Source: Halorussus aquaticus (lineage in GTDB: Archaea > Halobacteriota > Halobacteria > Halobacteriales > Haladaptataceae). From it: 64,000 bases of DNA. Where the stretch lies: assembly GCF_024218795.1 (NCBI RefSeq), contig NZ_CP100400.1, positions 2,914,001 to 2,978,000 of the forward strand. The letters run 5' to 3'. Position numbers and translations under genes: made by a program. The notes beneath the pieces are model-generated. The model ran no database searches, was not told where the DNA came from, and saw only the letters and a program-made list of their open reading frames with translations. Shown here piece by piece: positions 35,496 through 45,160 of the stretch; within the stretch, counting starts at the first letter, position 1; each line of letters starts with the position of its first letter.

Positions 35496-37376
35496 GTGAG
35501 TGAACCCGCGAAACCGCGGTTCCCCGAGACCGACGACGCCGACGCCGAGGAGTCATCGACCGAGGTGACGGCGGACGACGCGCGCACCGAACCCGAGACG
35601 ACCGAATCCGGTCCCACGACCGGCGCGGAGGCCGTCGTCACGGCGCTCGAACGCGCCGGAGCCGAGACGCTGTTCGGCGTGCAGGGCGGGGCCATCATGC
35701 CCGTCTACGACGCGCTCTACGACTCGGACCTCCGGCACGTCACGATGGCCCACGAGCAGGCCGCGGCCCACGCCGCAGACGCCTACGGCATCGTCTCGGG
35801 GACGCCGGGCGTCTGTCTGGCAACGTCCGGGCCGGGCGCGACCAACCTCACGACCGGCATCGCAGACGCCGACATGGACTCGGACCCGATGGTCGCGCTG
35901 ACCGGTCAGGTGCCCACGGAGTTCGTCGGCAACGACGCCTTCCAAGAGACCGACACCACCGGCCTGACCGCGCCCATCACGAAGACGAACTACTTCGCCC
36001 AGCGCGCCGACGACGTCGGCGACACCGTGGGCGAGGCGTTCGCGCTGGCGGGCGCGGGCCGACCCGGACCGACGCTGGTGGACCTGCCGAAGGACGTGAC
36101 GCAGGCCGAGACCGACGCCGAACCGGGCGAGGCGGAGACGCCCGAGACCTACAACCCGCAGACGGTGGCCGAGGAGGAGTCGGTGGCCGCTGCCGCGCGC
36201 ACGCTCGAACGCGCGGAGAAACCCGTCGTCCTCGCGGGCGGCGGCGTCGTCAAGGGCGAGGCCAGCGAGCAACTGCGCGAGTTCGCCCGGCGATACCAGA
36301 TTCCGGTCGCCACCTCGATGCCCGCCGTGGGAGCGTTCCCCGAGGACGACGACCTCGCCGTCGAGATGGTGGGGATGCACGGCACGGGCTACGCGAACAT
36401 GGCCACGACTCACTGCGACGTGATGCTGGCGGTCGGTTGTCGGTTCGACGACCGACTCACCGGCGGCGTGGAGACGTTCGCGCCCGACGCAGAGGTGGTC
36501 CACGTGGACATCGACCCCGCGGAAATCTCGAAGAACGTCTACGCGGACGTTCCCCTCGTCGGTGACGCCGCGACGGTGCTGGAACAGTTGGACGACGAGA
36601 TGGGCGGCGAAACCGGGGCCGACCCGGACGACATCGCCGACGGCTATCGGGAGTGGCGCGACCAGTGCCAGCAGTGGAAAGCGGAGTACCCGATGGACTA
36701 CCGGACGCCGTCAGAGACGAGTTCTGACGAGCCTTCGACTTCGTCGAAGACCGCGGAACGCCCCGACGGCGAACCGCTCAAGCCGCAGTTCGTCGTGGAG
36801 GCGCTGGACGAAGCGACCGACGACGACGCCATCGTCACCACCGGCGTCGGCCAGCACCAGATGTGGGCGGTCCAGTACTGGACCTTCCGCGAACCCCGAA
36901 CGTGGGTGTCGAGTCACGGACTCGGCACGATGGGCTACGGCCTGCCCGCCGCCATCGGCGCGAAACTGGCCGCCCCCGACAGGGAGGTCGTCAGTTTCGA
37001 GGGCGACGGCTCGTTCCTGATGACGATTCAGGAACTGGCCGTGGCGGTCCGCGAGAATCTGGACATCACGGTCGCCGTCCTCAACAACGAGTACATCGGG
37101 ATGGTCCGCCAGTGGCAGGACGCCTTCTTCGAGGGCCGCCACTCGGCCTCCGAGTACTCGTGGTGCCCCGAGTTCGACAAGTTGGCCGAGGCGTTCGGCG
37201 CGCAGGGCCTCTCGGTCTCCTCGTACGACGAGGTGCCCGACGCCATCGAGTCCGCGATGGCCCACGACGGTCCCTCCGTCGTGGACTTCCGCATCGACCC
37301 CGACGAGAACGTCTACCCGATGGTTCCCTCGGGCGGAGCAAACGGCGAGTTCGCACTGTCGGAGGACCAGCTATGA
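35496..37376 (+). CDS. ilvB: Acetolactate synthase large subunit
   Basis: A 626-residue thiamine diphosphate enzyme making acetolactate or acetohydroxybutyrate, the first common step of Val/Leu/Ile synthesis. The N-terminal ~45 residues are acidic and disordered. GVQGGAIMPVYDAL, MAHEQAAAHAADAYG (catalytic Glu), CLATSGPGATNLTTGIADA and the ThDP motif GDGSFLMTIQELAVAVRENL...NNEYIGMV are intact. GTG at 35496 used; another GTG three codons earlier is possible. The stop overlaps ilvN as ATGA. Confidence 0.95.
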   Translation: MSEPAKPRFPETDDADAEESSTEVTADDARTEPETTESGPTTGAEAVVTALERAGAETLFGVQGGAIMPVYDALYDSDLRHVTMAHEQAAAHAADAYGIVSGTPGVCLATSGPGATNLTTGIADADMDSDPMVALTGQVPTEFVGNDAFQETDTTGLTAPITKTNYFAQRADDVGDTVGEAFALAGAGRPGPTLVDLPKDVTQAETDAEPGEAETPETYNPQTVAEEESVAAAARTLERAEKPVVLAGGGVVKGEASEQLREFARRYQIPVATSMPAVGAFPEDDDLAVEMVGMHGTGYANMATTHCDVMLAVGCRFDDRLTGGVETFAPDAEVVHVDIDPAEISKNVYADVPLVGDAATVLEQLDDEMGGETGADPDDIADGYREWRDQCQQWKAEYPMDYRTPSETSSDEPSTSSKTAERPDGEPLKPQFVVEALDEATDDDAIVTTGVGQHQMWAVQYWTFREPRTWVSSHGLGTMGYGLPAAIGAKLAAPDREVVSFEGDGSFLMTIQELAVAVRENLDITVAVLNNEYIGMVRQWQDAFFEGRHSASEYSWCPEFDKLAEAFGAQGLSVSSYDEVPDAIESAMAHDGPSVVDFRIDPDENVYPMVPSGGANGEFALSEDQL

Positions 37377-38059
37377 GCGACAGCGAGAACCGAACGTCAG
37401 GGCTGCGCGGACCGACGCCCGACGAGCGACCGAAACCCGAGGGTCGTCGGAACCGACACGGCGAGCGCGTCGATTCGGCGACCGACGCCGAGCAGGACAC
37501 CCGGACCGCGGAAGTCTCGGTGCTGGTCGAACACGAACCCGGCGTGCTGGCGAAGGTGTCGGGGCTGTTCTCCCGGCGGCAGTTCAACATCGAGAGCCTG
37601 ACGGTCGGTCCGACGACGGTGGACGGCCACGCCCGAATCACGCTGGTCGTCGAGGAGACCGACGCCGGTATCGAACAGGTCAAGAAGCAGGTCGAGAAGT
37701 TGGTCCCCGTCATCGCGGCGGGCGAACTCGGCGACGACGCCGTCTGCGCCGAGTTGGTCCTGCTGAAGGTGCGGGGCGAGGAACCCGACAAGGTTCACGC
37801 CATCACCCAGATGTACGAGGGCCAGACGCTCGATGCCGGACCCCGGACCATCACGGTCCAGATAACCGGCGACCAGCAGAAGATAGACGACGCGGTGGAC
37901 GCGTTCCGGCAGTTCGGCATCATCGAAATCGCCCGGACCGGCCAGACCGCGTTGGCCCGCGGCGACACGCCGACCACGCCGGGCGAGTCGCCCGCGGCGT
38001 CCGCAGAGAGTACCGCGAACACTCAACAGACGGCGGAGAACACCGACAACGATGACTGA
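37373..38059 (+). CDS. ilvN: Acetolactate synthase regulatory (small) subunit
   Basis: A 228-residue regulatory subunit. After a 45-residue polar N-terminus comes an ACT domain ([32 protein letters not shown]) for valine feedback, then the C-terminal activation region ([10 protein letters not shown]...[13 protein letters not shown]...[15 protein letters not shown]). An acidic, Thr/Ser/Gln-rich tail of ~40 residues is an addition. Starts in the ilvB stop (ATGA) and ends inside ilvC. Confidence 0.94.
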   Translation: MSDSENRTSGLRGPTPDERPKPEGRRNRHGERVDSATDAEQDTRTAEVSVLVEHEPGVLAKVSGLFSRRQFNIESLTVGPTTVDGHARITLVVEETDAGIEQVKKQVEKLVPVIAAGELGDDAVCAELVLLKVRGEEPDKVHAITQMYEGQTLDAGPRTITVQITGDQQKIDDAVDAFRQFGIIEIARTGQTALARGDTPTTPGESPAASAESTANTQQTAENTDNDD

Positions 38060-39098
38060 CGAATTCAACACCACGGTTTACTACGACGACGACGCGGACA
38101 GCACCGAAATCGAGGACGCGACGGTCGCGGTCCTCGGGTACGGAAGCCAGGGCCACGCCCACGCCCAGAACCTCGCCGACAGCGGGGTAGACGTAATCGT
38201 GGGCCTGCGAGAGAGTTCCTCGTCGCGCGACGCCGCCCGAGCGGACGGACTCCGCGTGGCGACGCCGACGGAGGCCGCGAGCGAGGCCGACGTCGTGTCG
38301 GTCCTCGTGCCCGACACGGTCCAACCGAGCGTCTACGCCGACATCGAGAGCGAACTGGAGTCGGGCGACACCCTCCAGTTCGCCCACGGGTTCAACATCC
38401 ACTATGGCCAGATAGAACCCCCCGAAGACGTGGACGTGACGATGATAGCCCCGAAGTCGCCGGGCCACCTCGTCCGGCGCAACTACGAGAACGGCGAGGG
38501 CACGCCCGGCCTGCTGGCGGTGTATCAGGACGCGACCGGCGACGCCAAGGAGCAGGCCCTCGCGTACGCGGAAGCTATCGGATGTACGCGCGCGGGCGTG
38601 GTCGAGACCACCTTCCGCGAGGAGACCGAGACCGACCTGTTCGGCGAACAGGCCGTCCTCTGCGGGGGCATCACCGAACTCATCAAGGTCGGCTACGAGA
38701 CGCTCGTGGACGCGGGCTACAGCCCCGAGATGGCCTACTTCGAGTGTCTGAACGAGATGAAGCTCATCGTGGACCTCATGTACGAGGGCGGGATGCGCGA
38801 GATGTGGGACTCGGTCTCGGACACCGCCGAGTACGGCGGCCTGACTCAGGGACCCGAAATCATCGACGAGGGCGTGCGCGAGAACATGGAGCAGACGCTC
38901 GAAGAGGTACAGAACGGCGAGTTCGCCCGCGAGTGGATCACCGAGAACCAGACCGGACGCCCGGTGTACCGCCAGCGGAAGCAGGCGGACGTGAACCACG
39001 ACATCGAGGACGTCGGCGCGCGACTCCGCGACCTCTTCGCGTGGGCAGACGACGAGCAGAACGACGAATCGACCGAGAAAGTGACTGCGGACGACTGA
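38052..39098 (+). CDS. ilvC: Ketol-acid reductoisomerase
   Basis: A 348-residue class I enzyme that isomerises and reduces acetolactate using NAD(P)H and Mg. The Rossmann motif [15 protein letters not shown] is at 26-40, and [36 protein letters not shown] and [14 protein letters not shown] form the catalytic helical domain. Starts eight bases inside ilvN, so tightly coupled. Confidence 0.95.
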   Translation: MTDEFNTTVYYDDDADSTEIEDATVAVLGYGSQGHAHAQNLADSGVDVIVGLRESSSSRDAARADGLRVATPTEAASEADVVSVLVPDTVQPSVYADIESELESGDTLQFAHGFNIHYGQIEPPEDVDVTMIAPKSPGHLVRRNYENGEGTPGLLAVYQDATGDAKEQALAYAEAIGCTRAGVVETTFREETETDLFGEQAVLCGGITELIKVGYETLVDAGYSPEMAYFECLNEMKLIVDLMYEGGMREMWDSVSDTAEYGGLTQGPEIIDEGVRENMEQTLEEVQNGEFAREWITENQTGRPVYRQRKQADVNHDIEDVGARLRDLFAWADDEQNDESTEKVTADD

Positions 39099-39102
39099 GA
39101 CC

Positions 39103-39414
39103 ATGAACCGAACCGACCGACACGACCCGACGACCGACGACCCGACAGACCGAGAATCGACTCAGATGGGCGAGGTGAGCCACACCCATCCCCACGCCGA
39201 CCGCGGCACCGTCAACCGGCCCTTCGAGCGCGGACCGATAGTCGCCGCCGACGGCGGTGAGAGAGACGCCTACGACGCCGACGCCCGCGAGGAGGACGAC
39301 GAGGACGACTCCGACCGGATGAAGGACGTGAACCACTCCCCGCCCCACGGCGACGGCGTGGACCGCGTCTTCGTGAGAGGGAACGAGAACGAACCCGTAG
39401 AGTCCGAAGAGTGA
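39103..39414 (+). CDS. Small acidic protein with internal repeat, embedded in the ilv-leu operon
   Basis: A 103-residue disordered-looking protein four bases after ilvC. It holds two copies of a ~20-residue motif: residues 22-43 (MGEVSHTHPHADRGTVNRP then FERG) and 73-93 (MKDVNHSPPHGDGVDRVFV then RG). Consensus: M-x-x-V-x-H-(T/S)-x-P-H-x-D-x-V-x-R-x-F-x-R-G. An acidic linker joins them. I recall related short proteins between ilvC and leuC in other haloarchaea. The repeated His/Pro/Arg pattern suggests a metal- or ligand-binding motif, but this is inference. Confidence 0.6.
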   Translation: MNRTDRHDPTTDDPTDRESTQMGEVSHTHPHADRGTVNRPFERGPIVAADGGERDAYDADAREEDDEDDSDRMKDVNHSPPHGDGVDRVFVRGNENEPVESEE

Positions 39415-39428
39415 GCCAGTAGCTACCG

Positions 39429-39485
39429 ATGAACGTACGAACCGATTTCTTCGACGACGAGACGCATAGCGGGTGGTCCGCGTGA
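39429..39485 (+). CDS. Possible 18-residue upstream ORF of leuC
   Basis: [18 protein letters not shown] ends in TGA at 39483-39485, which overlaps the leuC GTG at 39482 as GTGA. The same overlap style joins most genes of this cluster, so the ORF may be translated and couple leuC to the gene before it. Too short for family assignment; it may be chance. Confidence 0.3.
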   Translation: MNVRTDFFDDETHSGWSA

Positions 39486-40921
39486 GCGAAGCCACCCTGT
39501 ACGACAAAGTCTGGGACCGCCACAAGGTGACGGAACTCCCGACCGGGCAGGACCAACTGTTCGTCGGCCTCCACTTGATTCACGAGGTGACGAGTCCGCA
39601 GGCCTTCGGGATGCTGCGCGAGCGCGACCTCGACGTCGCCTACCCCGAGCGCACCCACGCCACCGTGGACCACATCGTGCCCACCGAGGGCCGCGACCGA
39701 CCGTACGAGGGCGCGGCCGAGGAGATGATGGCCGAACTGGAGGAGAACGTCCGCGACGCGGGCATCGAGTTCTCCAGTCCCGACACCGGGAATCAGGGCA
39801 TCGTCCACGTCATCGGTCCGGAGCAGGGCCTGACCCAACCCGGGATGACCGTGGTCTGTGGCGACAGCCACACCTCGACTCACGGCGCGTTCGGCGCGCT
39901 GGCGTTCGGCATCGGCACCTCCCAGATTCGGGACGTGCTGGCGACCGGCACCGTGGCGATGGAGAAGAAGGACGTGCGCCGAGTTCGAGTCACGGGCGAA
40001 CTCGGCGACGCCGTCGAGGCCAAGGACGTGATTCTCCAGATAATCCGGCGACTCGGTACCGACGGCGGCGTCGGCTACGTCTACGAGTACGCGGGCGAGG
40101 CGATAGAGAGCCTCGACATGGAGGGCCGGATGAGTATCTGCAACATGTCCATCGAGGGCGGCGCTCGCGCGGGATACGTCAACCCCGACGAGACCACCTA
40201 CGAGTGGCTCGAAGAGACCGACGCGTTCCGCGACGACCCCGAGAAGTTCGAGCGACTGAAACCCTACTGGGAGTCCATCGCGTCCGACGACGACGCCGAG
40301 TACGACGACGAGGTGGTCATCGACGGCGACGACCTCGAACCGATGGTGACGTGGGGTACCACGCCCGGGCAGGGCGTCGGCATCACCGAACCGATTCCGG
40401 AACCCGAGGACCTGCCCGCGGACAAACAGGACACCGCTCGGCGCGCGCAGGAGCACATGCGCGTCGAACCCGGCGAGACGATGGAGGGCTACCCCATCGA
40501 CGTCGCCTTCCTCGGCTCCTGCACCAACGCGCGCCTGCCGGACCTCCGGCGGGCCGCCCGCCTCGTGAAGGGCCGAGAGGTCCACGACGACGTGCGCGCG
40601 ATGGTCGTCCCCGGCAGCCAGCGCGTCAAGGCCGCCGCCGAGGCGGAGGGACTGGACGAGATATTCAGCGAGGCCGGATTCGAGTGGCGCGGCGCGGGCT
40701 GCTCGATGTGCCTCGGGATGAACGACGACCAACTGGAGGGCGACGAGGCGTCGGCCTCCTCCTCGAACCGCAACTTCGTCGGGCGACAGGGGAGCAAGGA
40801 GGGCCGCACGGTCCTCATGAACCCCAGAATGGTCGCCGCCGCCGCCGTCGAGGGCGAGGTGACCGACGCCCGCGAACTGCCTGCGACCGACGTCGACGAC
40901 TCGGAGGTGACGCGGGCATGA
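39482..40921 (+). CDS. leuC: 3-Isopropylmalate dehydratase large subunit
   Basis: A 479-residue aconitase-family subunit with a [4Fe-4S] cluster. [38 protein letters not shown] and the paired cysteines in [10 protein letters not shown] supply the cluster ligands. It may also serve the citramalate route to isoleucine. GTG start at 39482. Ends overlapping leuD as ATGA. Confidence 0.95.
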   Translation: MSEATLYDKVWDRHKVTELPTGQDQLFVGLHLIHEVTSPQAFGMLRERDLDVAYPERTHATVDHIVPTEGRDRPYEGAAEEMMAELEENVRDAGIEFSSPDTGNQGIVHVIGPEQGLTQPGMTVVCGDSHTSTHGAFGALAFGIGTSQIRDVLATGTVAMEKKDVRRVRVTGELGDAVEAKDVILQIIRRLGTDGGVGYVYEYAGEAIESLDMEGRMSICNMSIEGGARAGYVNPDETTYEWLEETDAFRDDPEKFERLKPYWESIASDDDAEYDDEVVIDGDDLEPMVTWGTTPGQGVGITEPIPEPEDLPADKQDTARRAQEHMRVEPGETMEGYPIDVAFLGSCTNARLPDLRRAARLVKGREVHDDVRAMVVPGSQRVKAAAEAEGLDEIFSEAGFEWRGAGCSMCLGMNDDQLEGDEASASSSNRNFVGRQGSKEGRTVLMNPRMVAAAAVEGEVTDARELPATDVDDSEVTRA

Positions 40922-41547
40922 GCGGACAGACCACCGAGACCGACATCGCGACGGTCGAGCGCGTCTCCGGGACCGGCATCCCGCTCCGCGGCAACGACAT
41001 CGACACCGACCAGATCATCCCGGCCCGCTACCTCAAGGCCGTCACGTTCGACGGTCTCGGCCAGTTCGCCTTTCAGGACCAGCGGTTCACCGACGACGAC
41101 GAACCGAAAGACCACCCCTTCAACGAGGACCGATTCCGCGACGCCTCGGTGCTGGTCGTCAACGCCAACTTCGGCTGTGGCTCCTCGCGCGAACACGCCC
41201 CGCAGGCGCTGATGCGCTGGGGAATCGACGCCATCGTCGGCGAGAGCTTCGCCGAAATCTTCGCCGGGAACTGTCTGGCGCTGGGGATTCCGACCGTCAC
41301 TGCGGACCAAGACGAGATAGAGGCCCTGCAGGCGTTCGTGGACGAGAACCCCGACGCCGAGATAGACGTCGACGTGACCGCCGAGACGGTCAGCTACGGA
41401 GGGACCGAAATCGACGCCACGGTGGACGACGCCCAGCGGAAGGCGCTGGTCGAGGGCGTCTGGGACACCACTGCACTGCTCGGGTCGAACCCGGAGTCGG
41501 TTGCCCAGACAGCCCGTGACCTGCCGTACGTGGAGGAAGCCGAATGA
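40918..41547 (+). CDS. leuD: 3-Isopropylmalate dehydratase small subunit
   Basis: A 209-residue swivel-domain subunit partnering Leu[19 protein letters not shown] and [17 protein letters not shown] are the signature active-site motifs. ATGA overlaps with leuC upstream and leuB downstream show a continuous operon. Confidence 0.95.
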   Translation: MSGQTTETDIATVERVSGTGIPLRGNDIDTDQIIPARYLKAVTFDGLGQFAFQDQRFTDDDEPKDHPFNEDRFRDASVLVVNANFGCGSSREHAPQALMRWGIDAIVGESFAEIFAGNCLALGIPTVTADQDEIEALQAFVDENPDAEIDVDVTAETVSYGGTEIDATVDDAQRKALVEGVWDTTALLGSNPESVAQTARDLPYVEEAE

Positions 41548-42554
41548 CCGACGACTCCGCAGGGACTGCGGCCGACGGACCCGAGCGAATCGTCGTGATT
41601 CCCGGCGACGGAATCGGGAAGGAAGTCGTCCCCGCGGCCCGCGAGGTGCTGGAAGCGGTCGGGCCGGACTTCGAGTTCGAGGAGGCCGACGCCGGAGACG
41701 CGGTGAAGGCGGAGACCGGCGAGGCCCTCCCCGAGGAGACTCGCGACCTCGCCGCGAACGCGGACGCCACCCTGTTCGGCGCGGCGGGTGAGACCGCGGC
41801 CGACGTCATCATCCCGCTCCGGCGAGCGGTCGATTCGTTCGCCAACGTCCGACCGGTCCGGGCCTACCCCGGTACGGACGCCCTACAACCGGGCACGGAC
41901 CTCGTGTTCGTCCGGGAGAACACCGAGGGCGTCTACGCCGGACACGAGTCCGAGATTGCGCCGGGCGTGACGACGCTGACACGGGTCGTTACCGAGTCGG
42001 CGTCCGAAGAAATCGCGCGTTACGGCTTCGAGTACGCCGCCGAGCGCGGGTCGCGCGTCACGATAGCCCACAAGGCGAACGTGATGCGGACGACCGACGG
42101 GTTGTTCCTCGACACCGCGCGCCGGGTCGGAGCCGAGTACGACGTGGACGCCGACGAGGCGCTGATGGACGCGCTGGCGATGCACCTCGTCCAGCGTCCG
42201 GAGGAGTACGACGTCGTGGTCTGTCCGAACCTCGCGGGCGACGTGCTGTCGGACCTCGCGGCGGGTCTCGTCGGCGGTCTCGGTCTCCTGCCGAGCGCGA
42301 ACGTGGGCGACGAGCGTGCGCTGTTCGAGCCGGTTCACGGCACCGCGCCCGACATCGCGGGGCAGGGCGTCGCAAACCCGTCCGCGGTGATGCTGTCGGC
42401 CGCGATGCTGCTGGAGTATCTGGGCTACGACGACGCCGGAGAGCGCGTCCGCTCGGCCGTGACGGCCACGCTGGAGTCCGGACCGCACACGCCGGACCTC
42501 GGCGGCGACGCGACGACGAGCGACGTGACCGAGGCGGTGCTGGCGAAACTCTGA
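41544..42554 (+). CDS. leuB: 3-Isopropylmalate dehydrogenase (isocitrate/isopropylmalate dehydrogenase family)
   Basis: A 336-residue NAD-dependent beta-decarboxylating dehydrogenase. [17 protein letters not shown] at the N-terminus, [30 protein letters not shown] and the metal site [30 protein letters not shown] are visible. It is the last gene of the leu part; context favours 3-isopropylmalate over isocitrate as substrate. Confidence 0.93.
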   Translation: MTDDSAGTAADGPERIVVIPGDGIGKEVVPAAREVLEAVGPDFEFEEADAGDAVKAETGEALPEETRDLAANADATLFGAAGETAADVIIPLRRAVDSFANVRPVRAYPGTDALQPGTDLVFVRENTEGVYAGHESEIAPGVTTLTRVVTESASEEIARYGFEYAAERGSRVTIAHKANVMRTTDGLFLDTARRVGAEYDVDADEALMDALAMHLVQRPEEYDVVVCPNLAGDVLSDLAAGLVGGLGLLPSANVGDERALFEPVHGTAPDIAGQGVANPSAVMLSAAMLLEYLGYDDAGERVRSAVTATLESGPHTPDLGGDATTSDVTEAVLAKL

Positions 42555-42595
42555 CCTAGGAGAACGTAGTCCGTTCCGGAAATCGTTCCGAGCGG

Positions 42596-42829
42596 TTATC
42601 GAAGCGGTTCGCGGCCGCCGATGAGGTTCGTCGTGTCTACCTCGTCGGCCCGCGCGCCTCCTTTCTTGACCTCTGTCGCGGTCATGCACTCCAGACAGCC
42701 GAAGACTTCGTTGTGGTTGTTCCCGAAGACGCGAGCGAAGTCGCGCGTAACGAAGGAGCCGCAGCTCTGGCATCGGTTCTCGGCCATCGTGTCGTCGCCG
42801 TTGGTGAGTCGGTTGTCGGTCGTGGTCAT
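42596..42829 (-). CDS. Small zinc-ribbon-like haloarchaeal protein
   Basis: A 77-residue protein with ENRCQSCGSFVTRDFARVFGNNHNEVFGCLECMTATEVKKGGA. The CxxC pair and CxxC pair (RCQSCG, FGCLECM) form a zinc ribbon of the type I recall as DUF7563. Starts at 42829 or 42787 (MAENRC) are both possible. These short zinc proteins often act in nucleic-acid or protein binding. Confidence 0.7.
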   Translation of the reverse strand: MTTTDNRLTNGDDTMAENRCQSCGSFVTRDFARVFGNNHNEVFGCLECMTATEVKKGGARADEVDTTNLIGGREPLR

Positions 42830-43219
42830 GTCTGCGCGATAGATACACACAATCCTACCCACTTTGTTATCCAGTACCTACACCCCTGTAACCGGGCCTT
42901 AGCGGACCCAGTAACCGATTGTTACGCGGTCATCCACCCCTCGGGATGTTCCGCAAACGACCCCGTAATTTAACACAGAGGGGTGTGAATCGAGACGACC
43001 GCCTCCGCGAGCGAGGTCCGGCCTGCCGTGACGGGAGTCGAAGAACGGTCCGAGGCTGATTCGGTAGCGTCCGACGTCGGAACCGCGTGACCGAGTCTGT
43101 GTCCACAAGCGACCGACTCCCCGTGGTCGTCGTTCGCGCACGGCGGCGCGTGGCGCTCGCAGTCTCGGCCGTGAGACGCCCCCGGTCGCTTAAGAGGATT
43201 GATGGCATACCTCGTGACG
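42830..43219. other. Intergenic region with short inverted repeats
   Basis: No conserved gene seen. GTAACCGATTGTTAC at 42911-42925 is a 5-bp inverted repeat with a 5-base spacer. ACACCCCT (42880-42887) and AGGGGTGT (42979-42986) are exact complements 91 bases apart, and CCACCCCT at 42934-42941 nearly repeats the first. These could fold into a structured RNA. CTTAAG (43189-43194) is the likely TATA element of the next gene. Confidence 0.3.
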
Positions 43220-43375
43220 ATGCCCGAGATACAACTCGACGAGGAGACGATAGAGCGTCTCGACAGTCTCCGGGTGGAGGACGAGTCCTTCGACGAGATA
43301 GTCAGCGAGCTAATCAACATCTACGAGGCCGAGGAGCGCACGCTGTTCCACGGCGGCGATTACAGCGGCGATTAG
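43220..43375 (+). CDS. Small antitoxin-like (VapB/RHH-type) haloarchaeal protein
   Basis: A 51-residue protein beginning MPEIQLDEETIERLDSLRVEDESFDEIVSELINIYEAEE. It resembles the short helical N-terminal DNA-binding proteins of VapB-like antitoxins found widely in haloarchaea. The ATG at 43220 fits a TATA element (CTTAAG) 26-31 bases upstream; an in-frame ATG at 43202 is too close to it. No toxin follows; the next gene is convergent. Confidence 0.65.
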   Translation: MPEIQLDEETIERLDSLRVEDESFDEIVSELINIYEAEERTLFHGGDYSGD

Positions 43376-44034
43376 CGCTCGGCGATTACCGTCTCGCCCG
43401 CCCGGACTTTCTGACCCCGTTCGACGGCCACGTCCGCGGGGTCGTACGACTCCGGGAGCAACACGTCCGCGCGACTGCCGAACGAGATGTGGCCGAGTCG
43501 CTGGCCGCGGTCGAGTTCGTCACCCGGTTCGACGTAGGGGTGGATGCGGCGAGCGAACGCTCCGGCGATGAGCGTCACCTCGTGGTCCGGGAACCGGACG
43601 TGGAGTTTCTCGTTGTTGTCCGACTCCTTCGAGAACGCCGGGCGGTGCTTGCCGGGTTCGTGTTCGACCGCCTCGACGCGGCCGCCGAACGGCGCGCGGT
43701 TGACGTGGACGTCGGTGACGTTCATGAACACGCCGATTCGAACTCTTTCGCCCGCTCCGTCCGGACCGTCCTCCTCGCGCACGACCGAGACGCGACCGTC
43801 GGCGGGCGCGAGGACGCCGGAGTCCGGCGGCGTTCGGTCGGGGTCGCGGTGGAACAGCAGCGCACCGACCGCCAGAAGCGGGGCCGCGACGCTCCAGCGC
43901 CGCGACCGGTCGGTCAGACGCGAGAGTATCGTGACGGGTATCGCCAGTGCCAGCGCCAGCAGGGCGTACCGCCACGCTCCCGGCGTGAATCGACTGCGCA
44001 GTCGCTGGCGACCGTCTCTTCGCTGGCTGTCCAT
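43372..44034 (-). CDS. Archaeal phosphatidylserine (archaetidylserine) decarboxylase-like protein
   Basis: A 220-residue membrane-associated enzyme of the short PSD family. A single hydrophobic region follows a basic N-terminus (LLALALAIPVTIL), then LLFHRDPDRTPPD, GVLAPADGRVSVV, FMNVTDVHVNRAPFGG and GHISFGSRADVLLP. The last contains Gly186-Ser187, where self-cleavage makes the pyruvoyl cofactor. It would make archaetidylethanolamine. Its ATG overlaps the preceding gene's stop (TGATG). Confidence 0.88.
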   Translation of the reverse strand: MDSQRRDGRQRLRSRFTPGAWRYALLALALAIPVTILSRLTDRSRRWSVAAPLLAVGALLFHRDPDRTPPDSGVLAPADGRVSVVREEDGPDGAGERVRIGVFMNVTDVHVNRAPFGGRVEAVEHEPGKHRPAFSKESDNNEKLHVRFPDHEVTLIAGAFARRIHPYVEPGDELDRGQRLGHISFGSRADVLLPESYDPADVAVERGQKVRAGETVIAER

Positions 44035-44492
44035 CACTCGGCGGCCGCGTCGCGGACCTGCGACCACTTGCCCTGCGATTCGAGTCGCTGCTGGAGTTCG
44101 CCCGCGTACTCCTGCGCGAGACGGTCGGCCGCCTCGATTCGGTCGCGGTCCGCACCGCCACCGCCGCCGCCGAGACCGAGGGCGCTCTTCACGGAGTCGA
44201 AGACGCCACCGCCGCCGCCGCCGCCGCTACCGCCACCGCCGCCACCGGTCATGGAGTTCATCTGGTTCCGGATGTTCTCCAGTTCCGGCATCACTTGCTC
44301 GACCTTCGAGGTGTCGGCGACGATTCGCGCCTGCTCGTCGTCTCCGGGGTTCTCGATCTCGAACTCCACCGCGGTCATGATGAGACCCCACTCCTGACGG
44401 GAGAACTGCGAGTCGGTGATCCGCTGTGCGAACTCCTGATCGACTGTCATCCGGTCGCCGACGATGAGGTCCTGCCACGCGCGTTCGGTCAT
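44034..44492 (-). CDS. Haloarchaeal protein with poly-glycine segment, DUF5799-like
   Basis: A 152-residue protein. The N-terminal half (MTERAWQDLIVGDRMTVDQEFAQRITDSQFSRQEWGLIMTAVEFEIENP) is helical and conserved in feel; then a Gly run (GGGGGGSGGGGGGG) and a second one (GGGGGG) frame a short helix, followed by a final helix (DRIEAADRLAQEYAGELQQRL). I recall it as DUF5799. Cotranscribed with the PSD gene by overlap. Function unknown. Confidence 0.65.
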   Translation of the reverse strand: MTERAWQDLIVGDRMTVDQEFAQRITDSQFSRQEWGLIMTAVEFEIENPGDDEQARIVADTSKVEQVMPELENIRNQMNSMTGGGGGGSGGGGGGGVFDSVKSALGLGGGGGGADRDRIEAADRLAQEYAGELQQRLESQGKWSQVRDAAAE

Positions 44493-44600
44493 ATCCGGAC
44501 TGTTCGGTTGGAGATGGTATGAGGGTTTTCCTGCGTGACGGGACCCGCGAACTCGGGGTTCGGAAAAAGAGCGTTCCGACGGAGAGTCCAACGCCGGTCT

Positions 44601-44996
44601 TCAGAACGCGCCGCCTTCGACCGTGACGTCGGCGGCCAACTCGCCCTTCAGCGCGTCGTGGACCTTGCAGAGTTCGTCGGCGCGCTCGACGACCTCGTCG
44701 GCCTTCCCGCCGTCGATTTCGGCCTCGGTCCTGACCGTGAACTGCACGGCGTCGAGTTTGTCGTCGTCGTTGAGGTCGCCGCTCACGTCGATTTCGATGC
44801 GGCCGAGGTCGCCCACGTCTCGCTGTTCCGCGCCGACCCGGAGCGCGGGGACGTAGCACGAACCGTACGCCGCCAGCAGACTTTCGAGCGTGTCGGGCGC
44901 GTCTTCGCCCGTCGCGTCGATGGTGACCTCGAAGTCGCGTACCTGATTCTCGGACTTGTACCCCTCCTCGGAGACAGTTGTGACTTCCTTCGTCAT
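44601..44996 (-). CDS. OsmC-family peroxidase-like protein
   Basis: A 131-residue protein of the OsmC/Ohr fold. The two redox cysteines are in LLAAYGSCYVPALRVG and ERADELCKVHDALKG. Members reduce organic hydroperoxides through these cysteines. Single-gene unit, beginning MTKEVTTVSEEGYKSENQVRDFEV. Confidence 0.88.
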   Translation of the reverse strand: MTKEVTTVSEEGYKSENQVRDFEVTIDATGEDAPDTLESLLAAYGSCYVPALRVGAEQRDVGDLGRIEIDVSGDLNDDDKLDAVQFTVRTEAEIDGGKADEVVERADELCKVHDALKGELAADVTVEGGAF

Positions 44997-45160
44997 GCGC
45001 CCGGACGTTCGCCCGCCAGACCCCTAAGTATTGCTCTCGGCCGAGGTGCGTGAAACGATACGTGACGTTCGGACCGAGTACGCCGCGAGTACGACGACCA
45101 TAGCACGGCCGGACAGGAAAGAAACGAGAGCGAAACCGTTCGGAGTCGAGCACCGGTGTG

